Origin: Paralichthys olivaceus
Taxonomy: Eukaryota; Chordata; Actinopteri; Pleuronectiformes; Paralichthyidae
Length of the DNA: 64,000 nt
NCBI RefSeq assembly: GCF_024713975.1
Contig: NC_091097.1
Location: 1,137,501-1,201,500 of the forward strand
Reading direction: 5' to 3'
A program made the position numbers and the translations under genes. Position 1 is the first letter of the stretch. Each line of letters starts with the position of its first letter. The notes beneath the pieces are model-generated. The model saw only the letters and a program-made list of their open reading frames with translations, was not told the origin of the DNA and made no database searches. Of this stretch, positions 26,478 through 41,673 are shown one piece after another.

Positions 26478-27456
26478 TCAGGAGTTGGCTCCAGTACGAG
26501 GTCCTCTGTAGATCTGGATCCTGGACTCTTCATCCAGCTCCTCCACGATTCTCTCCTGTTTCACCGACATGATGGTGTAACTGACTGTGACCTCCGGTTA
26601 AAGGAAGAACTCCAACACAAGCAAAGTGTTTTTAGTGTCGAGACGATTGTTCCCTGTTTTAAATCATCATATCATGTTCCTGACTGAGGGACCAGACTAT
26701 GTAAAGGTGAGGGACCAGTCTATGTAAAGGTGAGGGACCAGTCTATGTAAAGGTGAGGGATCAGACTATGTAAAGGAGAGAACAGGTAAACAGTGAGGGA
26801 CCAGTCTATGTAAAGGTGAGGGATCAGACTATGTAAAGGTGAGGGATCAGTCTATGTAAAGGAGAGAACAGGTAAACAGTGAGGGACCAGTCTATGTAAA
26901 GGTGAGGGACCAGTCTATGTAAAGGTGAGGGGTCCGACTATGTAAAGGAGAGAACAGGTAAACAGTGAGGGACCAGTCTATGTAAAGCTGAGGGGTCAGA
27001 CTATGTAAAGGAGAGAACAGGTAAACAGTGAAGGACCAGTCTATGTAAAGGTGAGGGGTCAGACTATGTAAAGGTGAGGGACCCGTCTATGTAAGGGAAA
27101 GAACAGGTAAACACTGAAGGACCAGTCTATGTAAAGGTGAGGGGTCAGACTATGTAAAGGAGAGAACAGGTAAACAGTGAAGGACCAGTCTATGTAAAGG
27201 TGAGGGATCAGTCTATGTAAAGGTGAGGGATCAGACTATGTAAAGGTGAGGGACCAGTCTATGTAAAGGTGAGGGGTCAGACTATGTAAAGGATACACAT
27301 CCCCACCACGAACGCTCCGATGCACAGGCCGGTGATCAGGTTCCTTCTCCGGAGCCGCGGCGCGTTCTTCCTCCAGAGCTCCTGTTGCTGGAGGAGCCGC
27401 AGCTTCTCCGCCGGTGTCATCGTCCTGTTCCCGGGTCCTGACGTCTTCTCCTCCAT
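26478..27456 (-). CDS. coa3: Cytochrome c oxidase assembly factor 3 (COA3/CCDC56/MITRAC12)
   Basis: Two coding exons: 27297-27456 (start ATG at 27456, context AACATGG) and 26478-26584 (TGA at 26478-26480). The donor is ATGT|GTATCC and the acceptor CACAG|TCAG. They join in phase 1 to 88 codons; human COA3 has 106, the difference being a shorter N-terminus and C-terminus. The family pattern is clear: TPAEK...QQQELW at about residues 15-28, basic RLRRRN, then one transmembrane helix at about 40-60 (LITGLCIGAFVV), then SVKQERIVEELDEES. In the family the protein sits in the mitochondrial inner membrane and binds newly made COX1 during complex IV assembly. The intron is mostly minisatellite. Teleosts may carry two coa3 copies; which one this is cannot be told here. 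Confidence 0.85.
26684..27291. repeat. Minisatellite filling the coa3 intron
   Basis: 22 tandem units over 608 bp. Sixteen are 23 bp (starting GTGAGGGACCAG and ending TCTATGTAAAG, with variants GGATCAGAC and GGGTCAGAC). Six are 40 bp because they carry a 17-bp insert, GAGAGAACAGGTAAACA. The array occupies about 85% of the 712-bp intron, and its last base overlaps position +6 of the coa3 5' splice site. Confidence 0.95.
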
Positions 27457-27530
27457 GTTGGATAATCAGCTGCTGGGTACATCCGGTTACGTCATATAAA
27501 CCGGAACCCTGGAGAAAAGCACTGCTCACA
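27457..27530 (-). promoter_or_regulatory. coa3 proximal promoter, ETS and CRE/ATF motifs
   Basis: Just upstream of the coa3 ATG lie ATCCGG (27481-27486), TTACGTCA (27487-27494) and CCGGAA (27501-27506). That is an ATF/CREB site between two ETS/GABP (NRF2-type) cores within 26 bp. Such sites are usual in promoters of nuclear genes for mitochondrial proteins. The transcription start itself is not visible. Confidence 0.45.
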
Positions 27531-27539
27531 GCGCCACCT

Positions 27540-28074
27540 GCTGTGATGGAGTGTGTACAACGACCCCATGGTTATTAACTCTGTATTTTATATATATTAT
27601 ATATTTTAGATTTATTATATATAATCTGCTGTGGTGTTTGAATCTCTGGTTTCTTGTACAGTTCATTCAAACAGTGTCTCTAATGCTCATAAAATATATT
27701 TGGAATTATATATTTTATTATTATTCAGGTTACTAAGGTTCATTCACAGTGAGGGCACTGACCGTATCAAATACATAAACCAAATAACTTTGTATACTCT
27801 CAATGTAAAATTAAAGTTTGTCATATAGTATTTATCATTTGTATTTTTGGAAAAATACTCAGATCTCAGTTTTTGGAAAGTCGTCTAATTTTGTCAAACA
27901 CAGAAACTGTTATATTATTTTCACTTTTCATTTCCCTGTAGGTTGTTGGTTCTACTCCGATAAAATACAAGTGGAGTTAAATAATACCAAACATCTTTGC
28001 ATTTGCAATCTCTGCACCTTCGCACAGCACGTGCCCATAACCCTGTGAATCTGTTAATGTATATATGTATATTC
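27540..28074. other. Intergenic, AT-rich
   Basis: AT-rich DNA upstream of coa3. I see no exon and no recognisable repeat apart from short TATAT tracts. Confidence 0.5.
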
Positions 28075-28162
28075 TTTATTTTATTTTATTTTATTTTATT
28101 TTTATTTTATTTTATTTTATTTTATTTTATTTTATTTTATTCTATTTTATTTTATTTTATTC
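28075..28162. repeat. (TTTTA)n pentanucleotide repeat
   Basis: About 17 TTTTA units with one extra T and one TTCTA variant. Confidence 0.95.
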
Positions 28163-28204
28163 AATTTCTTACATATTGTTGTTTTTTATATTGTTGTTTT
28201 ATGT

Positions 28205-28295
28205 ACATAAGTAGTGCACCAATGACACCAAGGCAATTTCCTGTATGTGCAAACATACTTGGCAAATAAAAGAATTCTGATTCTGATTCTGATTT
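28205..28295 (+). mobile_element. LINE 3' tail ending in TGATTC repeats
   Basis: The text 'aaggcaatttcctgtatgtg', then 'aaacatacttggcaaataaa', then TTCTGATTCTGATTCTGATT, is the characteristic 3' end of L2-like fish LINEs with a short tandem tail. No coding part of the element is seen to the left; the (TTTTA)n array is there instead. Confidence 0.6.
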
Positions 28296-28885
28296 GAAGA
28301 CAGAATAACTACAGAATGTTTGAAGTAAAGGTTCCAGGTTTATTCTGATGATTGCACAGTCACAACATGATCCTGGAGAATAAATCAGATCAGATATCTT
28401 TCTGTAATTTATCTCTCAGCTCATCAGTTTGGATTCACCACAAAATTCAAATCAGATTCAAATTCATCAGAGAAAGAATAAAGTTGTAAAACAAACCGTC
28501 ATCTGTTAATCATCACTCTGCTGCGATCAGCTCCAACAACACGTCAGAACCAAAACCGACCAAAGCTCCACTGAACCGATCTGTTCAGGAAGTTACAGCA
28601 GCTGAGACTCAACAACTCAAACATGAGCCTGAACCAAGAAAAACAAATCTAGATAATATTTAAAATGAAAAATGCTGAAGTGTTTAAGTGTTCAATGCAC
28701 GAGGGCAAATATTTAAGACTTTTATTGCTTCAAGGAATATGATTTTAAGATCCATCACACCATGATTGTTTTTGTAAGTTTTATAACTTATCAAAGTTAT
28801 TTATGGAAAAATATGAAACTACCACAAGTAATACTGATATTTATAAATAAGTAAACAGGCAAACAACTTGTTCACCTACTTTTAT

Positions 28886-28887
<2 letters not shown>

Positions 28888-28938
<51 letters not shown>
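28888..28938. repeat. (CA)n microsatellite, 25 units
   Basis: Uninterrupted CA repeat. Confidence 0.95.
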
Positions 28939-28942
<4 letters not shown>

Positions 28943-29858
28943 CTGTATTGTCCTCTACATAAAAAAATATATTGGATATCTGGATATGCATCATGAAACT
29001 TCAGTTCATGGAACTTTCCTGTTTTTCACTTGTTAACATTTGTATAAACATTTGTATTATAATTATTTCAAATCAAATCATGAACTGTACTAACTAAGAT
29101 TCAGTCATTAGTTTTTTGCATTTATCATAATTTGTGGCACAGAGGATTATAAAGCAGCGACGTTATACAGAGAAGACGTGTGAATCTGAGGCGCTCTGGA
29201 AAAACAGCTCCTGGAAGTGCTTTTAAAAAATCATAATATTAATTCTCTTTAATAGGAAGTGCAGAGGAATGAGTTGTTTTCTCACTTTTACTGAATGTTT
29301 CTGACATTGTCAACTGACAAAATCTCTTTTTTCCATCATTTGTCACTATTTCATTTTTGTGAATTTGTCTCCGACACTTCCACTGATTTAAAATGTAACT
29401 GAGAAAATTAATTCAGGGGGATTTGCAGGTGACACATTTAAAAAAGAAGTAAAATAAAAGCAGAAAAAACACTGGATCATATGCAGTGTTTCCTGTTCCA
29501 GTTTGAAATCATCTTTCATCACTTCCTGTCTGACTCGTAAACGCTGTTTCAAACTCGCTGCACCATCCCACCATGTTATCATTATTATTTTCTTACAAAA
29601 TAAAATACCAGCCGTCCATCTGCAGATTAATTCACAGTTTGGTTTTAAGACATCTTGGTTTGTTTTTGATTTCCACTGGTCGCAGAAGAGCCTGACGACC
29701 AATCAGAGCAAGGAAATGAATGACGCGGCACAGAGTGGAAGAAAAAAGTAAACAGACTCCAGCTGCTTGTTCTTCTTTTCTAGAAAACATACAGTTACAA
29801 ACAAAGCTTCAGCCGTGCTCCTATCGGACGCCCCTCAGTCTGTCACTGCATCGGCCCC

Positions 29859-29870
29859 GCCCCCTGGTGG
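29859..29870 (-). promoter_or_regulatory. CTCF-like motif, minus orientation
   Basis: The minus strand reads CCACCAGGGGGC, a full core match. A weaker partial match lies near 29970-29985. Confidence 0.4.
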
Positions 29871-30254
29871 GATCATTGTTTTGTACTAGTTTTGTATGTA
29901 TTGTTTTAGTCTGACCACTTTCAGGACGGGAGGGAATAGATGCAGGTTTCAGGTTTCCAGGCTAATAGAGAGAGCGCCCCCTAGAGCCACAGAACACATC
30001 AGACTAAAAGAACTGAAGCTCCGAGCCAACGGAACAAAAGTATGTAACTGTGAAACTACTTCAAGTATCGGCTCTATCGTCACTGAGAACTAAACCTAGC
30101 TTAAAAAAAAAATGTTTTAGTTTGTCATAATATTGCAGAAGCTTTGGAGCCGTGGTGGAAACCAACAAAAAAAAAAACTCTCAGGCTGAAAGAATGAAAA
30201 CGTCAGCGCTAAAACAACCCCAGTGCTAACACCCAGCAGCTCGGAGGAGGAGGA

Positions 30255-33643
<3,389 letters not shown>

Positions 33644-33850
33644 GCTGCCGGACACAGGGCTCCGTCACCGGGGCTGAGTGAGAGCTGGGGGCCGGGAGAG
33701 GGGGCAGGTCAGCGGGGTCAGGCTGCTTCTCACGTTTCATCATCCGGAGCATGGAGCCGCGGACGTGGTGCTGCTGACACCCAGCGAGAGGTGAGGCCGG
33801 ACAACACCCACCATTTTAACTTTACACAGTGCAAACTTTAAAACACAAGA
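33644..33850 (-). promoter_or_regulatory. nags 5' flank / leader
   Basis: GC-rich sequence before the nags ATG. On the minus strand it contains an upstream ATG at 33752 in a frame that runs past the nags start to 33492 (86 codons), and a pyrimidine-rich CCCCCTCTCCCGGCCCCCAG that resembles a 3' splice site. The transcription start and any leader intron cannot be fixed from sequence alone. Confidence 0.4.
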
Positions 33851-34633
33851 GTTCATCAAAGTTCAACAGAGTTAAACAAAGAAAAGTTCAAGTCTCATTT
33901 TATAAAAACACGTTTCAGATAAAACTTTACTGACCCACACACCGGGGACACAGGATCATATTAAAATAATTACATTTAAAAATGCTGAGTGTGTTCAGAA
34001 ACACATCTCTTCACTGTAGTGGTCTGTGTGAAAGTAAAGAAACGGTGATGACTGTGACTGAGAAACAAGATTTCTACATAAACAGTAGAAAGTAGTTTTC
34101 TGTTAAACAGGATACTGAGGTTTGTGACAGCAGCTTCTTTCTCGTTCGGACCCGTTGGATCTTTCTGTGCAGCTCTAACTTCCCACCGACACTTTCAGCA
34201 TCACGTCTGCTCTGCTCACACGTTCACAGTCAACGCTTCAGTGTTTCTACTGAACTAAAGTTCACGTGATCAGCCGCGCTGCCTCCGAAGGTTCCTGCCT
34301 CGAGTGTTCACGTGGGCCAACACTTCAGATCCTGGATGGATGGACATTAGACTCCACAAGACAATTATCAGTCTGTTGCAGTGAGACGAGACACAAACTT
34401 CATGACTCCATCAAAAGTTTCAGCTCTGGTGCCTCCACTGTGTCCACAGACCACAATAACACTGACCAACACTTCGTCTGTTTATTTTTACACCGTAAGA
34501 AATGTTCCCACTGGTTTATTCTCTTGAAGCCAAATGTATTAATAACTCTTCATGCTTGTGTCTCTGCTGCCTCTCTATCTCTGTCTGTCATCAGGCTGGA
34601 CACGGTGACCGCATCTGCCCCGAGTGCCCTCAG

Positions 34634-34660
34634 GCACACACACACACACACACGCACACT

Positions 34661-34688
<28 letters not shown>
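34634..34688. repeat. (CA)n microsatellite
   Basis: 55 bp of CA with CACG and CTCA interruptions. Confidence 0.9.
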
Positions 34689-34691
<3 letters not shown>

Positions 34692-35767
34692 CAGTGCCAT
34701 GGTGCACGTACTGTATAATCTTCAGGAAGTGATTAGGGGGTGTGAGATCAAAGGTTTTGTGCGACGGGAAAACATTCCTCCCTCCATATCCTCCGGGGGC
34801 AACGAGGACGGACATCTTGGTTCTGTTTGAATGTTTGAAACAACTGACGCTCAGAAAACTTTCTCGTCAGTATTTCACCGTCGCTCGTTCGGGGTCCACG
34901 CGAGATCGGCTGCGTGTGCGGACTCACGGGAAAATCACAGCCAATCAACACAGATCCACCAGAATCTACTGGAAATGATGGATTGTCTTTTTTGTTAAAG
35001 GATGTAAATATACTTTAAATACTGAAGTTCCTCTTTATCCCAAAAACATGACGATCCTGTGTCCTGGTCAGCTTCAAATTATCCAACTGAAAATAATCTA
35101 TATTCAAAAACACAAACATTGATAATTTACTATCATTTATTTTATTTTGGTCCACATAATCAATTTCCTCAAGAAAATTATAAATTAAATAAAGAAATAA
35201 GATAAAAAAAATAAAGGAACACACACACACACACTTAATGATCAAATCTAACATGTTAAAAGTTAAATCTACTGAAGAACTACTTTGACTTGATGAGTCC
35301 ATGTACTTTTACTTGACTATATAACACAGGGACAGTTTTACTTCATTAAAGTAATAAAACTTTGAGTTTTACTTCTTCAAGTTCATCTCGCTGATAAATT
35401 TACGCCTGAAACAATAAAACTGGACGGACTCAGGAGAACTCATTGAAGTTAGGTGCGGATCTGTATCAGGACAAATTTTCTTTCACATTGTGAAATACAA
35501 TAAAACATTTTCCCACATTTTCACTGAATTCTCTGAGAATGATTCCTGGAACTGGATGATGTAATATATTTATATATTTAGAGGACGGACATTTATGATT
35601 GATTTGCTGCAGCTTGATTGAATTGAATGAGACGGTGTTCAGAGACATGAGCTCGACTCAGTCAAGATTTAGTTTGTTGAGTGAAATGTTTCTTCTCGTC
35701 TTTCCTCACTTGACCTGCAGATATGAACAGTTAGAAGAACAGTAGAGGGCAGTAGACACCAGGCGCT

Positions 35768-35771
<4 letters not shown>

Positions 35772-35807
<36 letters not shown>
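35772..35807. repeat. (GT)n microsatellite
   Basis: 18 uninterrupted units. Confidence 0.95.
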
Positions 35808-35809
<2 letters not shown>

Positions 35810-37742
35810 CCTGGAAGCTGGCCCAACCGCTGATTGACAGACAGTGAGCGGTGGCGTGCGAGTCAACACAAATTTAAAATATGATGATGCGGCTCAATGA
35901 ACACTCAAGTTAAAACATCTTTCGGGGCGTTTGAAGTGACACAAGCTTCAGATGTAACTTCAGCCAAACACATTAAATGAGGTTTCACAGGCTCGTCAAA
36001 GGTCGGTGAGAGGCAGGAGTCCTCCTCCGTTCACTATTTACATCCAGTCAGTCATCGTCAGAGGACAAGACAACCTGAAGGGTTTCAATTCAATAAATCT
36101 TTGTCTGTGTTCCTCTCTTCCCACCTGTCTGCACGTCTGTCTGCACGTCTGTCTGTGTGGGTGGTCATTTAATCACAGGCTGTATGTGGTCCTCCATCCT
36201 GAAGGCGAGAGGGCAGATTGAATTAAAGCTTCCGAGCATCTCTGATTAGACAGGCGGCAGCTTGTGTGAGCACAAATCCGTCAACGAGGGGTGTTACAGT
36301 GACATTTCTCATGTTTCATCTTTCCTGCCACACATGACAAAAGTGTACGGAGCAGTAAACATGTGAGATCTGTTGGTGCACGACTCACGGTTCCCATCAC
36401 AGTGTTTCCTACACAGCTTCAGATGAGAATGTGTTTGTCATTCAGCCGCAAAACAAACACAGATAATTTGACGTTGAACCTATAGATGTGACAGAAAGTA
36501 TTGCTCGGTTAAAAGTCACACAAATAAATCACTGAGACACATAACGCAGATATACAGGTTTCACACTTGCAGAAGAATTTAAGGGAGAGATTGTTGAAAG
36601 TGAAAAACAGAGGCGAGGTAGAAGTTGATATATTTCAGCCATGTTTTTTTTTTTTTTAATATTCTAATATTACTGTACAACACTTTAAAAACTACCATGA
36701 GCTCTGAGGCTTTAACATTTATATTTTAAAGTTTCAATTTCAAAGTTAAGGAAGAAAAGATGTGTTTTATTTCAACAGGTTTGGATCAAACATGTAAGAA
36801 ATCTAAGTTCTCACAGCTTGTCAGAAATAAATCAGTTTGTTGGTGATATTCTATTTCTCCTGATATGATATGAATATTGATATGAACTAATATTGTCACG
36901 GTGATTTATTTTAAATCACCACAGCCACTGGTACAAAAGCACCAAACATATAAAGCTGAAATCGAAACCCGACATTTAAATTCCCATCGATGGAACTGAG
37001 GAAGGTTTGTGTGCGTTGCTGCTGTTTTCATTTCTTTGTTCCTGAATGATCTGAGCTCAGTGACGCAGCACCTGCATGATCAGATCACTGTCAGTAAAAC
37101 GACTGATTCCCAGTAAAAGAAAAGAAGAAACAGGAGGAGACGTTTGTCGTGAGGCAGAAAGAGCATAGAGGAATATTCACTCAGTAAAAACCAGATTTAT
37201 GTCGTGAAAATACATCGACCGCTCTTTTAACGGACAAAGTCTTTTTTTTAATCTACGTTGTGGTTGATGTCTCCCTGATTTCAGTGTTTTTTAAATCACA
37301 CATCTTCCCTCGCAGTGAACCGTCCTCTGCCTCTTCTGTCGGAGCTTATTCTCCGAGCACTCGTGATCCCAGAGGGATCTTCCACATCCACCCCTCTCTC
37401 ATGCTGGCACTCGAATCCTAATAAAATAAAGCGACGGAATTAAAGCAAAGTGAGACGCGACTGTGTGTAAAATAAAGCATTCTTCACCAAACTAAATGAG
37501 AGGCTGCTTTTGAAGCCTGGCAGACAACAGGCAGCAGCGTAGACGCCCACAGATCCTCGGCGGTGCCACCCTGCCACTCTGCCACCCTGGTGCCACACAG
37601 CTACTTGAAACGCTAAATTAGAGTCGGTCGGGTTGGCGGATTTGGATGCAGAGTCAGGGTGGGCTCATTGGTGTGGTTGGACATGTTGGTGAAATGTGGT
37701 TATGTGTGGGTATAAAGTATTTATACTGGTGGTGGCAGACAG

Positions 37743-37788
37743 AGTGTGTGTGTGTGTGTGTGTCCCTGTGTGTGTGTGTGTGTGTGTT
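37743..37788. repeat. (GT)n microsatellite
   Basis: GT repeats with one CCCT interruption. Confidence 0.9.
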
Positions 37789-38387
37789 CTCTGTGTATCC
37801 AAACATGTGATCTCCTAATTAAGATGTCACTACACAGAACACTGAGAACTAAACAGTGCATCAGGTGCAGTCACTGTATTTTACTATGATGTAAACAAAC
37901 ACACGCATCTCACTGATCTGATTTAGCTTTTTATTTATTTTCTTCAAGTTTATAAATTTCCTCTTCAATTTGATTTTAGCTTTGAAAGATATCGGTGACA
38001 CTTGATATATTTACGTGCATTTTATTTTACTTACCCCGAAGGCGTTTGTTAAATATGTGTTTTCAACCTATTTCATCTGGTTACTTCTATTATTATTTTA
38101 ACACTGAGGTTTATATTCATTTTGTGGGTCTACGACCATTTGAAGTGTTTTATTTCTAACCAGCAATAAAAACTTGTAAATTCTTCAGATTTGGCACAAT
38201 TTCCTTTTTGTTTTCTGTTGTAAGAAGGAAAAAGATTTTTTATTTGTTTGTATTTTTTTACATTTTGCTGAAACGTCTGAAAATGTTCCCCAACGCTGTG
38301 GCGTCCTTTTCTCTGGGATGTCGCAGGAACAGATAAATTCATAAAATGAAAACAAGTCAATACGTGTTGTGCACATGAAGTGACACA

Positions 38388-38431
38388 CAAGTTACAACAA
38401 TTATTCATTAGAGAACAATTGTTGTAACTTG
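38388..38431. repeat. Perfect 15-bp inverted repeat, 14-nt loop
   Basis: CAAGTTACAACAATT at 38388-38402 is the exact reverse complement of 38417-38431. No family recognised. Confidence 0.85.
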
Positions 38432-39579
38432 CTGCTGAGACTGAAACCGTTGGTAACCGCTCACACACTCAACCATAAACACTAACTCACCCTGAGCTTC
38501 ACTTTCCCACGACCTTAAAACAAATCTTCACCTTAAAATGGAATAACTTACGAGGACCTGATTTGAAATGTGTGTTTTAGTGTGGACAAGGATCGTTTTT
38601 AGTGACATGAGTTTTTATAACATGAGTTATATAGACACACACACACACAGTTTTTTTTTTTTCCTCTTACACTTCGAACACCAGTCTCTTTTGTTTTTGC
38701 CTAAAATCTGGTGAAATTCCAACTGGAGGCGAACGGGGCAGGAGAAGGACGGAGGAAAAACATGTTGGAATTTTCTTCTGCTCTCAGATCTTCAGGGTTT
38801 CACAGCAGCAATTACACAGAAGTGTTACCAGATGCTTCTCGGCATCGTCGGACCCAAAGAAACCACGTATCTGCACAGATTCAGTCTGTCCTCCACTGTC
38901 CGCAAAAAATCATTTTCTTTTTTCTTAAATTTTCTTTTTTTTAATTTACGCCGAAGCAGTTTTGAAATTTTGAATTGGTTTGTTTACAAAATACCTCGGG
39001 GTCGATGAGACTCTGAAAAGTGAAACATCCGCTCGGAGGAAGAAAAACACTGGAATTGTAGCAACAAGGTTATTTTCTGACGGCAGCGTTTGGTTTCTGT
39101 AATCTTATCTTATACTTCAGCCTTGACTCTGAACTCTCTCCAATTAAACACACACACACACACACACGTATTGACACATGCACGCACATATGCATGGACG
39201 TGTTCCCTGTTTTTATCTTGTGTGTACACACGTGCATGAATTAGTTTGCAGACGTACCTGCACGCCTGCAAACAAACACTTAGTTAAAACCACATCTCCT
39301 CGCTCACAGAGCAGTTTATTAATCACTGGTTATTCACCGTGTCATCCATCACACAGCTACAAGAGGAAACATCGTTATCTCGGCCGTTGTTAAAGCAGCA
39401 CGTTCAAACCAACACTAGACAAACACGGAGCAGCAGAGATCTGAGTCAACTCTTTTATGATTTATTTATTATGTGGGACTCATATACAGAGTTTTACTAC
39501 GTGCTCTACTGTCTGAGTCTAATCTGTCAGAAACCTCCTTAACCCTCGAAAGGTCTTTTTCAATATCTACGAACACCAG

Positions 39580-39581
<2 letters not shown>

Positions 39582-39619
<38 letters not shown>
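39582..39619. repeat. (GT)n microsatellite
   Basis: 19 uninterrupted units. A (TA)n run lies nearby at 39804-39827. Confidence 0.95.
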
Positions 39620-39620
<1 letters not shown>

Positions 39621-39795
39621 CATCTCATCACCTTCACACGTTCATTTCTCACAAACTGTCAATAAACAGACAAACACCTTGCAGTCAGTGGGGGCGGGGC
39701 CTTCACAGTGAAGTAGTGGAAATGTGATGTATGAAAAAAATAACAGCAGCTCAGTAAATCATCCACGCTTAATTAGAAACCACACACACACGTAC

Positions 39796-39828
<33 letters not shown>

Positions 39829-40116
39829 AGAATATATTTATATACTTACAGTACATTACTCAGACGGACAGGTCCACACCCACTGACCTGATCAGAGAAG
39901 TAAAGACAATTATGAAGAATCAGATTGTTCTGACTTCGGTCTCTAACCTCAGTGTCGGTTTTCAGATGGAGGCTGGAGCTGGAGGCCGTTTGTAAATGGG
40001 AAACTAAACACCTAATGTGGGCACAGAGGGATTATGGGAATTTTTAGTTACGTGGGTGTTTTCTGACAGAGTCATGCTGAGGTTTCGATTCGGAGCAGAG
40101 ACACATTTGATATGTG

Positions 40117-40160
40117 CACACACACACACACACACACACACTGAGAGAGAGAGAGAGAAA
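40117..40160. repeat. (CA)n(GA)n compound microsatellite
   Basis: About 13 CA units followed by a short GA run. Confidence 0.9.
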
Positions 40161-41467
40161 GACGCTGGCTACGCTCTCAGTTTCTCCGGGGGTCTCGAGG
40201 GAGAGGCTAATTGCTCCGGAAGCTGAGCTACCGAGCGCCAGTCGTCGTTTTGGGTGATAGGGATCAGTGGGCAGAGAAGAACTCTTCACAACACACGTTC
40301 CACTGTTTCCCACCTTTCTCTCGTCTTCTCTCTGAAACCTCGTTACCTGTCTCAGTCTTCCCTTTAGGACGACCACACTTCGTTTCAGCACAGAAACAGA
40401 ACAGAGCTCGTTTTTGAGTTCGATCCGTCCGTGTGTATTTGACCCAAATATATTTTTGGTGACTGCACAGACATGAAGCTTCACAGAGTCACGGGAAACA
40501 TTCGACACGACTCTGAGCACAGAGTCTGAAATCAGAGAGTCCTCGGCCCAGTCGTTGTGTCGTCGAACTCAAACTTGCAGTAGAAACAAAATCAATGCAT
40601 CTTCATCACAGGAAACAGTCACAGACTATGTTCACACCAGTAATCCACCCTCTGATCTCGTTTAGAACGAGACGTTATTTCAGTCCGGGTGTTTACGTGA
40701 GCTGCTCATAGAATAAATCATTTATTATCCTGGTTAAATGTTGCAGAGCGGGATTTTGAGGAGTCAAGACTGCGTCTGATGTTATTGCAGCAGTTTTGAA
40801 AAACCAACCTTTGGGTTGGTTTCTTCCTCTTCACGCAGATATGACGCACAACTGAACAACACAACGTCTCTGCTTCGAAGGATTCGTTCGTTTCATTAGT
40901 TTAAATACTAATTTGTCTCTCAGGATGAATTTGAGAAACTTTGCAGATCCAGTATTTTCACCAGGCGCTGTCCTCTGGTCAAATCTTGAATCTGCTGAAT
41001 ATGATAAAAACACATTTCATATTACTAACAGATGTTTCTGCCTATTTAGATTATTCAAATCTAAGTTAATTACACAACGTTCTCCTGATATTAAAAATCT
41101 ACACACGCTGAATCTCATTTTCTTTTTCAATCCTTCGGTTCGTGTTGACCACGCTGGAGTGTGTTGGTGGTTGTCGTGCTCCACAGTCTCACTGGATGAC
41201 ATTTGTCTTCTCATCTACTCCACCTTGCTGTAACCTCCTGTAAACCGTCGTCCGCAGCGCAGCATCTGGGTGGTTTCAGAGGGTGCGGCGTAAACAACCT
41301 CTCACACGGGTTTTTTGGGTTTGATTTGATTCCCTCTGCAGTGGGAGGAGAACGCCTGCACGGGTGGACAGTGTGTTTTGAGTTGTGAAGCCAAATTGAA
41401 GAGCAGATTAGCTGAAGCCGCACTAACAACAGAGAAACCGAGAGATACCGACATTTATACAGGCAAA

Positions 41468-41503
<36 letters not shown>
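41468..41503. repeat. (CA)n microsatellite
   Basis: About 18 units. A second CA array lies at 41637-41670. Confidence 0.9.
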
Positions 41504-41507
<4 letters not shown>

Positions 41508-41636
41508 TTGCATCATAGACATCATTACATTTACACGTCCAATCCCAACGCACGTATCCACGAGGCGATATGAAGTGGTGTGTATTTAAAACGTAGGAAG
41601 GGAATGATGCCAACATTTACACAGGAGTAAATTAAT

Positions 41637-41673
<37 letters not shown>

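Larger units (their letters stand above)
28296..30254. other. Intergenic between coa3 and nags
   Basis: AT-rich, with (CA)n at 28888-28938 and a CTCF-like motif at 29859-29870. No exon recognised. The rightmost part probably includes the nags 3' UTR, but no convincing polyadenylation signal was found on the minus strand. Confidence 0.5.

Noticed and set aside
26684-27291. CRISPR-like array of regular repeats
   Set aside because: Contiguous minisatellite with no spacers, in a vertebrate intron. The same applies to 20514-20582 and 48285-48391.
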